The notes under the pieces were generated by a model. It made no database searches. It was not told where the DNA came from and saw nothing but the letters and a program-made list of their open reading frames with translations. A stretch of DNA of 40,570 nt, taken from JANWHV01 sp035534995 (GTDB lineage: Bacteria > Chloroflexota > UBA5177 > JANWHV01). Position numbers and translations under genes: made by a program. How positions within the stretch are numbered: the first letter of the stretch is position 1; each line of letters opens with the position of its first letter. The stretch is from the NCBI GenBank assembly GCA_035534995.1, contig DATLQX010000357.1, positions 1-40,570 of the forward strand. The letters run 5' to 3'. Shown here piece by piece: positions 33,163 through 40,570 of the stretch.

Positions 33163-33336
33163 CAAGAATCCTAAATGTCAAGTGGTTGAAGGCAGGGGAT
33201 CGGTGTAAACCATGTAACAGCGGCCCTGGGGAACGGGTGACCGGGTCCATATCCCTGAGCGGCGAAATGCGGAGACCGCTCTTGATTCGCGCTCGGAGCC
33301 TGGTAAAATCGGCTGGATTACCGCGGAGGAGCGCTC

Positions 33337-33640
33337 ATGATCCCCGAGCCTACGCCCATCGCCCTGGAAACCCATCCCCTTACAGCCGACCGCTGGCCGG
33401 ACCTTTTGAGGCCCTGTTTGGTCACCATGGGGCCTGCGGCGGCTGTTGGTGCATGTGGTGGCGCCGATCTCCCGCTGTCTTCAAACGCGATAAAGGCGAG
33501 GCGAACCGCGCGGTCTTCTAGGCGCTCTCTCCACCTTCGAGCAGGTGGGCTTTGTCGAGGTAGCTCGCCATTCCCCCTCGCGCCCGATCATCCGGTATGA
33601 GGTTCCCGTGGGCGCGGATCACGTCCGCGGTGAAAACTTG
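33337..33640 (+). pseudogene. GNAT acetyltransferase, frameshifted and internally deleted
   Basis: Three frames carry consecutive parts of one GNAT-type protein. The ATG at 33337 gives ETHPLTADRWPDLL. After a T4 run (33404-33407), a shifted frame gives FEALFGHHGACGGCWCMWWR and KRDKGEANRAVF, ending at 33521. A third frame from about 33527 gives the normal C-terminus, STFEQVGFVEVARHSPSRPI. One missing T explains the first break. The middle (about 80-90 residues with the acetyl-CoA loop) is gone. The 3' part overlaps the convergent NUDIX gene. Confidence 0.7.
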
Positions 33641-34043
33641 TGAAGAACTCTTGCGGGAGAGCATCGAACCCGAACGCCAGAGCCATTCGGTTGACATCCC
33701 GCTGATCCATAAGCTGTAGATCCTGCCCCTCGCCCATCCGTAGCTGAGCGATCGTCCGGTCGAGCGGTCCGCTGTAGATGTGCTGCAACACGGCAACCGT
33801 GCTGCCGCCCGCCCGGATACTCGCTCGCTGATATATCTTCCAGAGTTGGAGAGGAGCGGACCAGCCAATCTCCTCTGCCAATTCGCGCAGTATGGCCGCA
33901 TGGGGAACTTCCCCCTCCTCTACCTTCCCACCCGGGAGGGTCCAGAGATTGGGGAAAGAGATTTCTGGTTTGTCATCACGTTGCTGGAGCAGTACACGCC
34001 CAAAAGAGTCGGTCAGGATCGCCGCGACGGTGGACACCATCAT
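33588..34043 (-). CDS. NUDIX hydrolase
   Basis: The 151-residue protein has a perfect NUDIX box, GKVEEGEVPHAAILRELAEE followed by IGW (G-x5-E-x7-REUxEExGU), and the upstream WTLPGG. It cleaves nucleoside diphosphates linked to another group; substrate unknown (possibly oxidised nucleotides). It starts with ATG ATG (34043/34040), 28 nt after the xylulokinase stop on the same strand, so probably co-transcribed. The C-terminal tail runs into the GNAT remnant, so its last 20 or so residues may not be native. Confidence 0.88.
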   Translation of the reverse strand: MMVSTVAAILTDSFGRVLLQQRDDKPEISFPNLWTLPGGKVEEGEVPHAAILRELAEEIGWSAPLQLWKIYQRASIRAGGSTVAVLQHIYSGPLDRTIAQLRMGEGQDLQLMDQRDVNRMALAFGFDALPQEFFTSFHRGRDPRPREPHTG

Positions 34044-34070
34044 GACAGCATCAAAGGTAGTCTTGGCGCA

Positions 34071-35606
34071 CTAGATCCGCGCATCGTTTTCCTCCCGCAA
34101 GGCATGCATCTCCTCCCGCAGCGCCGGATACAGCTCTCGGTACCGCGCATAGTGCGCCGCGTACCCCTCCGTGGCCTCCGGTGCCGGCTCCACGGGAACC
34201 CCATGGTGCACGGCGGCACCGCAACCCTCCTCCAGGCTGGTGAAGAAGCCGGCGTGGACGGCGGACAGCAGCGCCGCCCCCAAAGCCGATTGTTCGACCG
34301 TTTTCAGGGGAGTTACCGGCTGCCCCAGCACCGCCGCCATGATTGTCCGCATTAGCGGCGACTGCCCGAGGCCGCCCGCCAGCACGACCCGCTCGGCCCG
34401 CACGCCGGCCGCGTGCAACGGTTCCAGGGCATGGCGCAGACTGTAGGCCACCCCTTCCAATGCCGCCCGCGCCAAATGGGCTCGTCCATGGCCCAGGCGC
34501 AGGCCCACCAGGGCGCCCGAGGCGACGGGGTCCAGGATGGGCGCCCGCTCCCCAGCCAGGTAAGGAAGGAACAACAGCCCGTCCGCGCCCGGCGGCGCCT
34601 GGGCGGCGAGCGCGATCAGCCGCGCGTCGGCCCCTTCCTCGTGGTCGGCGAACACCTCCTCGCGCAGCCAACGGAGCGACAGTCCGGCTCCCAGGGTGGC
34701 AGAGAGGGCCAGATAACCCGCTCCCTCCCGGCCCGGCCGGCGGGGTAGGGCATGGGCGAGGGTGCGGGCGCCATACGCGGGGGCGGGAAGCGGTGCCGCC
34801 AGGGGAGTCACCAATTGGCCGCCGGTGGAGATACTGATCAGCAAGGTGCCGGGATGGAGCAAGCCGGTGCCAATCGCCGCCATCGCCTGATCGCTGCCGC
34901 CCAGGAGCACCGGAATGCCGCGACGGAGAGCGCAAGCCCTGGCCGCCTCGGCGGTGATCACCCCGCCCAGCGCCTCCGAGGGACGGAGCGGCGGCAACAG
35001 ATTCGCCGGCAAGTCCAGCGCGGCAAGCGCCTCCTCCGACCATTCCCAGGTGCGCAAGTCGAAAGCGGGGATCCCGCAGGCGTCGCTGGGCTCGGTGGCC
35101 AACCCGCCGGTGAGGCGGTAGCGCAGATAGTCCTTGGGCAGGACGGCGGTGTGCACCCGCCGCCAGAGTTCCGGCTCATGGGTCCGGACCCAGAGCAGCG
35201 AGGCCAGCATGAAGCCGGGCGCTACTCCTCCGCCCAGAATCGGGAGCAATCCCCGCTCCATCAGGACCGCTTCCGCCGCTCGCGCCTCGCCGCCCGCTCG
35301 CTGGTCCGGCCAGATGATCGCCGGGCGGAGCGGCGACCCCAGCTCGTCGAGAAGCACCGTTCCGTGCATCTGCCCACCAACCGTGACCGCCTCCACCTGG
35401 CCCTCGATTCCGGGCTGGGCCAGCATCTCCCCTATGGCCTGACAACAGGCATTCCACCAGTGCTCGGGATCCTGTTCGGCCCAGCCAGGCTGGGGGACGG
35501 CTATTGGGTACGAGCGGCTGGCGGTGGCCGCCACCTGGCCCTGCTCGTCCAACAGCAGCGCCTTCAGACTGGATGTCCCCAGGTCGATACCCAATACATA
35601 GCGCAT
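34071..35606 (-). CDS. xylB: Xylulokinase
   Basis: The 511-residue FGGY-family carbohydrate kinase has YVLGIDLGTSSLKALLLDEQ at its start, VGGQMHGTVLLDE (xylulokinase-type loop), PAIIWPDQRA and the C-terminal LAGGLGQSPLMRTIMAAVLG. It phosphorylates D-xylulose to xylulose 5-phosphate with ATP; a related pentulose cannot be excluded. AAGGAG lies 11 nt upstream of the ATG at 35606; longer frames reach 36263 but overlap the divergent RlmA-like gene. No xylose isomerase is adjacent, although an isomerase-like TIM barrel lies at 20 kb. Confidence 0.92.
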   Translation of the reverse strand: MRYVLGIDLGTSSLKALLLDEQGQVAATASRSYPIAVPQPGWAEQDPEHWWNACCQAIGEMLAQPGIEGQVEAVTVGGQMHGTVLLDELGSPLRPAIIWPDQRAGGEARAAEAVLMERGLLPILGGGVAPGFMLASLLWVRTHEPELWRRVHTAVLPKDYLRYRLTGGLATEPSDACGIPAFDLRTWEWSEEALAALDLPANLLPPLRPSEALGGVITAEAARACALRRGIPVLLGGSDQAMAAIGTGLLHPGTLLISISTGGQLVTPLAAPLPAPAYGARTLAHALPRRPGREGAGYLALSATLGAGLSLRWLREEVFADHEEGADARLIALAAQAPPGADGLLFLPYLAGERAPILDPVASGALVGLRLGHGRAHLARAALEGVAYSLRHALEPLHAAGVRAERVVLAGGLGQSPLMRTIMAAVLGQPVTPLKTVEQSALGAALLSAVHAGFFTSLEEGCGAAVHHGVPVEPAPEATEGYAAHYARYRELYPALREEMHALREENDARI

Positions 35607-35657
35607 GGCGCCCGCTCCTTTCGCTGGCGATGGTAGCGCATCGGGTACCCTGAGCGA

Positions 35658-36545
35658 GTGGAGAACGAAACCGTAACTCATGAGGCAACGGCGCGAGCGC
35701 CGAATCCCTCGCCGCTCGCCACCCTGGCGCCTATTCTCCGCTGTCCCTCCTGCGAGGGGCCCCTGGCCCTGGAGGACCGTACTCTGATCTGCCCAGCCCG
35801 ACATAGCTTTGACCTGGCACGGGAAGGCTACGTGAACCTCAGCCAGTCCCGCCAGACCGGCGATAGCGTGGAGATGCTGCGCGCCCGGCGCCGGTTTCTG
35901 GACGCGGGCCATTACCAGCCGCTCTCCGATCTGATCAACCGCCTGGCGGCGGAGCACCGCCCGGATACTCCTTGCACGGTACTGGATGCCGGTTGCGGCG
36001 AGGGGTATTATCTTGGCCGTCTCCACCAACACCGGCTTTGTCGGACCCTCGGTCTGGACGCGGCGAAGGACGCGGCCCGGATGGCGGCCGGCCGCTACCG
36101 CGCGACGGCCTTCCTGGTGGCGGACCTGACGAAGTGCCTTCCCCTGGCCGCTGGAGCGATAGACGTCCTGCTCAACATTTTCGCGCCCCGGCACGCCGAG
36201 GAGTTCGCGCGCGTGCTCCAGCCCGATGGGCTGCTCCTCACCGTGATCCCCCAGCCCGACCATCTGGCTGAATTGCGCCGGCGGCTGCCCCTGCTGGGAA
36301 TCGAGAATCGGAAAGAGGATCAGGTGCGGGCGACTCTGGGAAAGCTGTTCGTCCCCATCGGGGTCGAGTGCCTATCCTATCCACTCTCGCTCACGAAAGA
36401 CGCGGCGGGAGACCTGGTGGGGATGACTCCCACCGCCCGCCACCTGGACGCCGCCACACGCGCCGATCTCGCGGCCCCTGGCGCGGGCCCGCTCACCGTC
36501 ACCGCCTCCTTTCTCGTGTTGAGCTTCCGCCGCCGGTATACTTAG
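35658..36545 (+). CDS. RlmA-like 23S rRNA guanine-N1 methyltransferase
   Basis: The 295-residue protein has an N-terminal zinc ribbon (LRCPSCEGPLALEDRTLICP, then ARHSFDLAREGYVNL) and a class I SAM domain (VLDAGCGEGYYLGRL, LGLDAAKDAARMAA, NIFAPRHAEEFARVL), the RlmA(I)/RlmA(II)/TlrB layout. The enzyme methylates G745 or G748 in helix 35 of 23S rRNA; TlrB-type members give tylosin resistance, but the two are not separable here. It starts with GTG, 51 bp divergent from xylB. Confidence 0.88.
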   Translation: MENETVTHEATARAPNPSPLATLAPILRCPSCEGPLALEDRTLICPARHSFDLAREGYVNLSQSRQTGDSVEMLRARRRFLDAGHYQPLSDLINRLAAEHRPDTPCTVLDAGCGEGYYLGRLHQHRLCRTLGLDAAKDAARMAAGRYRATAFLVADLTKCLPLAAGAIDVLLNIFAPRHAEEFARVLQPDGLLLTVIPQPDHLAELRRRLPLLGIENRKEDQVRATLGKLFVPIGVECLSYPLSLTKDAAGDLVGMTPTARHLDAATRADLAAPGAGPLTVTASFLVLSFRRRYT

Positions 36546-36653
36546 AAAGCCGCAAACCCGGCTCCTGGTTCGGCGGAACAATCGTCTCGACGAAGCCGGT
36601 TCACTGTTCTTGTCTGACTTTGTCCGGACGATCACGACCCATTCCGGAGTTTC

Positions 36654-37652
36654 ATGACCACCAATACCGCCGAATATACCGCTCTCATGGCCGGCCAACC
36701 GGTTATCCTCGCCCCCATGGAGGATGTGAGCGACCCCGTGTTCCGGGCGATTTGCCGCGAACAGGGGGCCGACCTCTGCTTTACCGAGTTCGTCAACGTC
36801 GATGGGTTGCTCCGCGGTGATCTCAGGGCCCGGCGCAAGATTACCCTCGCGCCCGATGACGCCCCCACCGCGATCCAGATCTACGGTTCCGATCCCGAGA
36901 AACTGGTCGAGGCTGCCCGGATGGCCGCCGAGGCACGACCGCTCTTCATTGACATAAACTGCGGATGCTGGGTGCCGAAAATTGCCCGGCGGGGGGCCGG
37001 GGCGGGCTGGCTCCGCGATCTGCCCGCCATGCAGGGGATGGTCCGGGAGGTGGCGCGGGCGGTGGATCTCCCGGTGACGGTGAAGACCCGGATCGGCTGG
37101 GGCGACGGCGAGCCGCCGGTGCCCGAGATGGTACGCCGCCTGGAGGACGCGGGCGCGGCCGGGATCACCCTCCATTGCCGCACCGCCAAGCAGCGTCACG
37201 AAGGCGAAGCCGACTGGACCTGGGCCGCCCTGGCTCGCGAGTTGGTCCGGGTGCCGGTAACGGTCAACGGCGGCATCATGCAAGCGGAGGACGTGCCGCG
37301 GGCCCTGGCCGAGACCGGCTGCGCGGCGGCGATGATCGCGCGGGCGGCGATCGGCAACCCCTGGATCTTCCGCGAGGCACGGGCCGCCCTGTCCGGCCGC
37401 CCTATCGTCCGCCCCACCGCCGCCGAGCGGCTGGATCTCTGCCGTCGCCACTTCACCCTGGCCTCGGCGGCGCGGGACGAGCGGGCGGGGATCTGCGCCG
37501 TCCGCCGCCATCTGGGCTCCTACGTCTCCGGTCTCCCCGGCAGTGCCGACCTACGGCGCCGTCTGCACGAGCACTATACGCTGGCCGGCTGCCTGGAGGT
37601 GCTCGATCGCTTCGAGGAAGATCTCGATCGCCGAGCCGGCGAGGCTGCCTGA
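36654..37652 (+). CDS. tRNA-dihydrouridine synthase
   Basis: The 332-residue Dus-family flavoenzyme reduces specific uridines in the tRNA D-loop with NADPH. Visible: VILAPMEDVSDPVFR for FMN binding, IQIYGSDPEKL, the catalytic Cys in INCGCWVPKIARRGAGAG (Trp replaces the usual Pro), VKTRIGW, LHCRTAKQ and VNGGI. The subtype (DusA/B/C) is not clear. The ATG follows a weak SD. Uracil-DNA glycosylase starts 79 bp downstream. Confidence 0.9.
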   Translation: MTTNTAEYTALMAGQPVILAPMEDVSDPVFRAICREQGADLCFTEFVNVDGLLRGDLRARRKITLAPDDAPTAIQIYGSDPEKLVEAARMAAEARPLFIDINCGCWVPKIARRGAGAGWLRDLPAMQGMVREVARAVDLPVTVKTRIGWGDGEPPVPEMVRRLEDAGAAGITLHCRTAKQRHEGEADWTWAALARELVRVPVTVNGGIMQAEDVPRALAETGCAAAMIARAAIGNPWIFREARAALSGRPIVRPTAAERLDLCRRHFTLASAARDERAGICAVRRHLGSYVSGLPGSADLRRRLHEHYTLAGCLEVLDRFEEDLDRRAGEAA

Positions 37653-37731
37653 GCTAAGGACGCGGCGGCAGGCTCGCGCGATTGGTGCTATCCTCGAAAG
37701 GACCGGGCGAAACGGCGAAAGGATCCCCTCC

Positions 37732-38415
37732 ATGCTTTTTGAGTTGCCCGAGCCGTCCACGTGGCGTGCGGCCCTGGCGGGCGAGCGGGAAAAGCCCTAC
37801 TTCGTGGCCCTTCAGGCATTCGTGGCCGAGGAGCGCCGCGAACACACGGTATTCCCACCCGCTCCCGACGTATATAACGCCCTGAAATACACCGAATACA
37901 GCGCGGTCAAGGTGGTGATCCTGGGCCAGGATCCCTATCACGACAAAGGGCAGGCTCATGGGCTGGCCTTCTCCGTCCTCCCAGGAGTCGCGACCCCGCC
38001 CTCGCTGGTCAACATCTTCAAGGAGTTGCGGGACGATCTGGGCTGCCGCATCCCCAATAACGGCTGCCTGATCCCCTGGGCCGAGCAGGGGGTGCTCCTC
38101 CTGAACACCGTCCTCACCGTGCGGGCCCATCAGGCCAACTCCCATCGCGGCAAAGGCTGGGAAACCTTCACCGACACGATCATTCAGGCGGTCAGCAATC
38201 GGCGCGAGCCGGTCGTGTTCGTCCTCTGGGGGAGCCCGGCCCGGAAGAAAGCGGCCCTGATTGACCTCACCCGCCACACGATTGTTCAGTCGGCTCACCC
38301 CTCCCCGCTTTCCGCCGCTAACGGCTTCTTCGGCAGCCGCCCGTTCTCCGCCATCAACACCGCGCTTGAGCGGGCGGGCAAGGAACCGATCAATTGGCAG
38401 TTGCCCAACCTCTAG
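37732..38415 (+). CDS. ung: Uracil-DNA glycosylase, family 1
   Basis: The 227-residue enzyme removes uracil from DNA in base-excision repair. It has the water-activating motif VVILGQDPYHDKGQAHGLAF and the DNA-intercalation loop HPSPLSAANGFFGSRPFS, both typical of Ung. Its length is normal for the family. The ATG at 37732 follows AAAGGA by 8 nt; the frame is open further upstream but overlaps the dus gene. Confidence 0.95.
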   Translation: MLFELPEPSTWRAALAGEREKPYFVALQAFVAEERREHTVFPPAPDVYNALKYTEYSAVKVVILGQDPYHDKGQAHGLAFSVLPGVATPPSLVNIFKELRDDLGCRIPNNGCLIPWAEQGVLLLNTVLTVRAHQANSHRGKGWETFTDTIIQAVSNRREPVVFVLWGSPARKKAALIDLTRHTIVQSAHPSPLSAANGFFGSRPFSAINTALERAGKEPINWQLPNL

Positions 38416-38442
38416 CTGTATATACAGGCTCTTGGAGAATCA

Positions 38443-39243
38443 ATGACTCCATCCGAGACTGACTTTGAGCGTCACCTTACCGAGGCGGCCCGGCAACCAT
38501 TCACTGGCTGGGACTTTTCCTATCTCCATGGCAGGATGGTGGAGGGTCCCCACGGCTGGGACTATGCCGAGCAAGCGCGCGGGCGCTTCCCCGGCGCCAC
38601 CGCCATGCTGGACCTGGGGACCGGGGGCGGCGAGGTGCTGGCGGGATTGGCTCCGCTGCCGCCCCGGACGGTGGCCACCGAGGGCTATGCGCCCAACCTC
38701 ACGGTTGCGCGTCATCGTCTGGCCCCGCTGGGGGTCGCGGTAGTCGAGATAGAGGGCGCCCCGAACAACCTCGAGATCGCGCCCGGCGCCGGGATCGGCA
38801 GCCAGCCCTTTCCCGACCAGAGCTTTTCCCTGGTGATCAACCGGCACGAAAGCTACTACCCGGTCGAGGTCTCCCGCATCCTGACGCCGGGCGGTGTCTT
38901 TCTCACCCAGCAAGTCGGCGGCACCCACTTCCAGGCACTCAACCGCCTGCTCGGCGCATCCGACCCTGCCCTAGCGGCGTGGAATCTCGCCTTCGCCTCC
39001 GATCAACTGGTGACCGCCGGCTTCCAGATCGTCGACCAACGCGAGGAGTTCCCCGACACCGAGTTCCTGGACATCGGCGCCGTGGTGTACTACCTCAAAG
39101 CCATTCCCTGGCAGATACCCGACTTCACCGTGGATGCCTACCGCGATCACCTCGTCGCCCTGCACACGCGGATCGAGGCGGAAGGCAGCCTGCGGATCCC
39201 CGGCCATCTGTTCTATCTGGAGGCTATCCGGCCCCTGGCGTGA
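38443..39243 (+). CDS. Class I SAM-dependent methyltransferase
   Basis: The 266-residue protein has the SAM motif AMLDLGTGGGEVLAGL and VATEGYAPNLTVARHRL, then FSLVINRHESYYPVEVSRIL as the post-II block. The N-terminal FTGWDFSYLHGRMVEGPHGW segment is typical of a widespread group of uncharacterised methyltransferases in Gram-positive and Chloroflexota genomes. Substrate unknown. GGAG precedes the ATG, 28 bp after ung. Confidence 0.88.
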   Translation: MTPSETDFERHLTEAARQPFTGWDFSYLHGRMVEGPHGWDYAEQARGRFPGATAMLDLGTGGGEVLAGLAPLPPRTVATEGYAPNLTVARHRLAPLGVAVVEIEGAPNNLEIAPGAGIGSQPFPDQSFSLVINRHESYYPVEVSRILTPGGVFLTQQVGGTHFQALNRLLGASDPALAAWNLAFASDQLVTAGFQIVDQREEFPDTEFLDIGAVVYYLKAIPWQIPDFTVDAYRDHLVALHTRIEAEGSLRIPGHLFYLEAIRPLA

Positions 39244-39376
39244 CTCCCCGCGGGCCGTATGCCCAATCGGCGGGGCGGCGCGCGGCCTCAGCCTCAACAG
39301 CGCGAGGCTAGCCCCACGAGTAGGGCGGCAACTGGGTGACCCGCCCGGCCCGCTCGGAGGCTGTCGCGGGGCGCCC

Positions 39377-39754
39377 TCAGTTGTGTCCGGTGTCAATGAC
39401 GCAGAAGCGGTTCCCCTCGGGATCGGCGAGGACCACGAAGTCGGGGTCGTCGGGATACAGATCCCAGTCCACGCGCTCGGCGCCGAGGGAGACCAACCGC
39501 TCGACCTCCGCCGCTTGATCGGCGGCATCGCCCGCGTAGAGATCGAGGTGGACCCGAGGATGTTCCTGCACGGGCGACTCGCTGAGCCCGAGCGCCAGGT
39601 GAGTGCCGGCGCCGCTGGCGGGCACGAGGACTATCCAGGTCGGGTCGTCCGGGTCCGAACCCTCGCGGGGGACATACCGCAGCGCCTGCATCCAGAAGTC
39701 CGCCGCTCGCCGTACGTCGCCGACGCCCAGCACGACCGTTCCGATCTTCAGCAT
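39377..39754 (-). CDS. VOC-family (glyoxalase/bleomycin resistance-like) protein
   Basis: The 125-residue protein has the paired beta-alpha-beta-beta-beta units of the VOC superfamily: IGTVVLGVGDVRRAADFWMQ, then LDLYAGDAADQAAEVERLVS and VVLADPEGNRFCVIDTG. The HLDLYA His and the final Glu/Asp region could bind metal. Members include antibiotic-resistance and dioxygenase-like proteins; no specific role can be given. GGAGG lies about 10 nt before the ATG, and TATAAT (complement of 39816-39821) is a possible -10. Confidence 0.85.
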   Translation of the reverse strand: MLKIGTVVLGVGDVRRAADFWMQALRYVPREGSDPDDPTWIVLVPASGAGTHLALGLSESPVQEHPRVHLDLYAGDAADQAAEVERLVSLGAERVDWDLYPDDPDFVVLADPEGNRFCVIDTGHN

Positions 39755-40122
39755 AGGTCACTGACCTCCATTATCAGGGCGGTGTTCGCGCCGGTTCGCG
39801 CGAGCCTTCTCTCTGATTATAGAGCGGCGTTGCCTTTTGGGCGCGGCATCACCTATTCCAGGCCATCCCGGTGAGCCGGAGGGATCGCGTATGGCCAGGG
39901 ATGATGCGCGGAACGATTCCGCGGCAGCCTCGTATCCCGCCATGGTGATTCACACTCGGCACGGCTGCCGATACGATAGTGTTTAGGTGAGCGGCTTTTA
40001 TCTGGCCGTCGCCCATCGCGGGCCGCTGCTGGATGAGGCAATGGCCGCGATCCGGGACAATTTGTGCGGGGCTGGGGCATGTCGACTGATCGCCTGATCT
40101 CCGGCTGCACGCCATCCAGCGA
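39755..40122. other. Intergenic region with a possible displaced DUF4258 N-terminus
   Basis: No complete gene is visible in these 368 bp. They hold the TATAAT box of the VOC gene. At 40041-40095 a frame reads MAAIRDNL, which could be the displaced N-terminus of the DUF4258 gene. Confidence 0.4.
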
Positions 40123-40362
40123 ATGTTCGAGCGCCAAATCAGCGTCGAGGATGTGCGGCAGGTTCTTTCAAACGGCGAAACGATACGGGACTACCCGGAT
40201 GATACGCCCTATCCGAGCAGGCTGCTGCTCGGCTGGAGAGGAACACGGCCACTCCATGTGGTGGCCACGACGGACGCGGTAGGCGGCGAAACCATCATCG
40301 TGACCGTCTATGAGCCGGATCCCGCGCAGTGGGAGGCGGATTTCAGAAGGAAGCAACCATGA
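40123..40362 (+). CDS. DUF4258-family protein, putative toxin, N-terminus doubtful
   Basis: From ATG 40123 the 79-residue frame reads MFERQISVEDVRQVLSNGE, then YPDDTPYPSRLLLGWRGTRP and LHVVATTDAV, GETIIVTVYEP, as in DUF4258 proteins. The conserved HA just before (HAIQRMFER) is encoded upstream in the same frame, but a TGA lies 11 codons before the ATG and there is no start in between. The expected helix MAAIRDNL sits in another frame, so a small indel or decay is likely. It overlaps the zinc-finger gene by 4 bp. Such pairs are regarded as toxin-antitoxin-like. Confidence 0.7.
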   Translation: MFERQISVEDVRQVLSNGETIRDYPDDTPYPSRLLLGWRGTRPLHVVATTDAVGGETIIVTVYEPDPAQWEADFRRKQP

Positions 40363-40570
40363 GGTGTGTAATCTGCAAGCTCGGCGAGACCGCGCCCGGT
40401 CCCGCCACGATCACGCTTGAGCGTGGGGCCATGACGCTGGTAATCAAGGGCGTACCGGCGCGGGTGTGCCGGAACTGCGGCGAAGTCTACGTGGATGAGG
40501 CAATCACCACGCGCCTGATCGAGGAGGCCGAGCGGGCGGCGCGGGCCGGGGTGCAAGTCGACGTGCGGGC
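40359..40570 (+). CDS. YgiT/MqsA-type zinc-finger antitoxin-like protein (partial)
   Basis: The frame starts at the ATGA overlap and runs off the window end after about 70 residues: MRCVICKLGETAPGPATITL, then VIKGVPARVCRNCGEVYVDE. The paired CxxC motifs (CVIC, CRNC) bind zinc, as in the N-terminal domain of MqsA-like antitoxins, which pair with MqsR or DUF4258 partners. Whether a DNA-binding domain follows cannot be seen. Confidence 0.8.
   Translation, partial: MRCVICKLGETAPGPATITLERGAMTLVIKGVPARVCRNCGEVYVDEAITTRLIEEAERAARAGVQVDVR

Noticed and set aside
36372..37511. 379-codon minus-strand ORF opposite dus
   Set aside because: Dus motifs on the plus strand are unambiguous, and the antisense product lacks any recognised domain.
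39755..40122. Several 60-95-codon minus-strand ORFs upstream of the VOC gene
   Set aside because: No ribosome binding site, no recognisable domain and mutual overlap; treated as noncoding.

Overview
The window is a GC-rich (visibly about 65%) bacterial chromosome segment with densely packed genes, many translationally coupled by ATGA overlaps, and frequent GTG starts. The gene mix suggests a Chloroflexota (Thermomicrobia-like) bacterium: an anti-sigma factor with a TolB/WD40-type propeller, a MshEN-fused glycosyltransferase, an Rpn-like protein, many glycosyltransferases and a cydDCAB cluster. That assignment is inferred from content only. I see no rRNA, tRNA, CRISPR array or transposase.

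Layout. 1-7.5 kb: an inverted repeat, an ECF sigma/anti-sigma pair (minus), then a MoxR ATPase, a membrane-anchored sulfite-oxidase-like molybdoenzyme and a family 2 glycosyltransferase as one coupled operon, then a degenerate receiver protein with a duplicated unknown C-terminal module. 7.7-14.6 kb: a PAP2 phosphatase and the cytochrome bd locus cydD-cydC-cydA-cydB. 14.7-18.2 kb: a gene graveyard in which at least five consecutive glycan/membrane genes and one Rpn-type ORF survive only as pieces joined across internal deletions and frameshifts. 18.4-28.6 kb: an acyl-CoA ligase, a sugar phosphate isomerase-like protein, a VWA protein coupled to a Pro/Trp-rich protein with a repeated short motif, a GntR regulator, a REC-PAS-GGDEF protein, a GT39-like membrane protein and a two-domain sulfurtransferase with a clear terminator.

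28.6-33.2 kb is the most unusual part and looks like a plasmid- or phage-type replication module in the chromosome. An XRE regulator overlaps a replication-initiator-like gene whose protein has an N-terminal winged helix and a C-terminal DnaA domain I-like segment. The middle of that gene carries three direct repeats with an exact 23-bp period, read in three different codon frames, so they are conserved as DNA: candidate iterons inside the rep gene, as in the lambda O gene. A 37-bp AT-rich perfect palindrome lies just beyond its 3' end. About 3 kb away a second small gene encodes a stand-alone DnaA domain IV-like DNA-binding protein. A methyltransferase and a divergent SDR/HxlR pair lie between.

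33.3-40.6 kb is mostly housekeeping: a broken GNAT gene, a NUDIX hydrolase downstream of xylulokinase, an RlmA-like rRNA methyltransferase, a tRNA dihydrouridine synthase, uracil-DNA glycosylase, another methyltransferase, a VOC protein, and at the right edge a DUF4258/YgiT-type zinc-finger pair of the toxin-antitoxin type.
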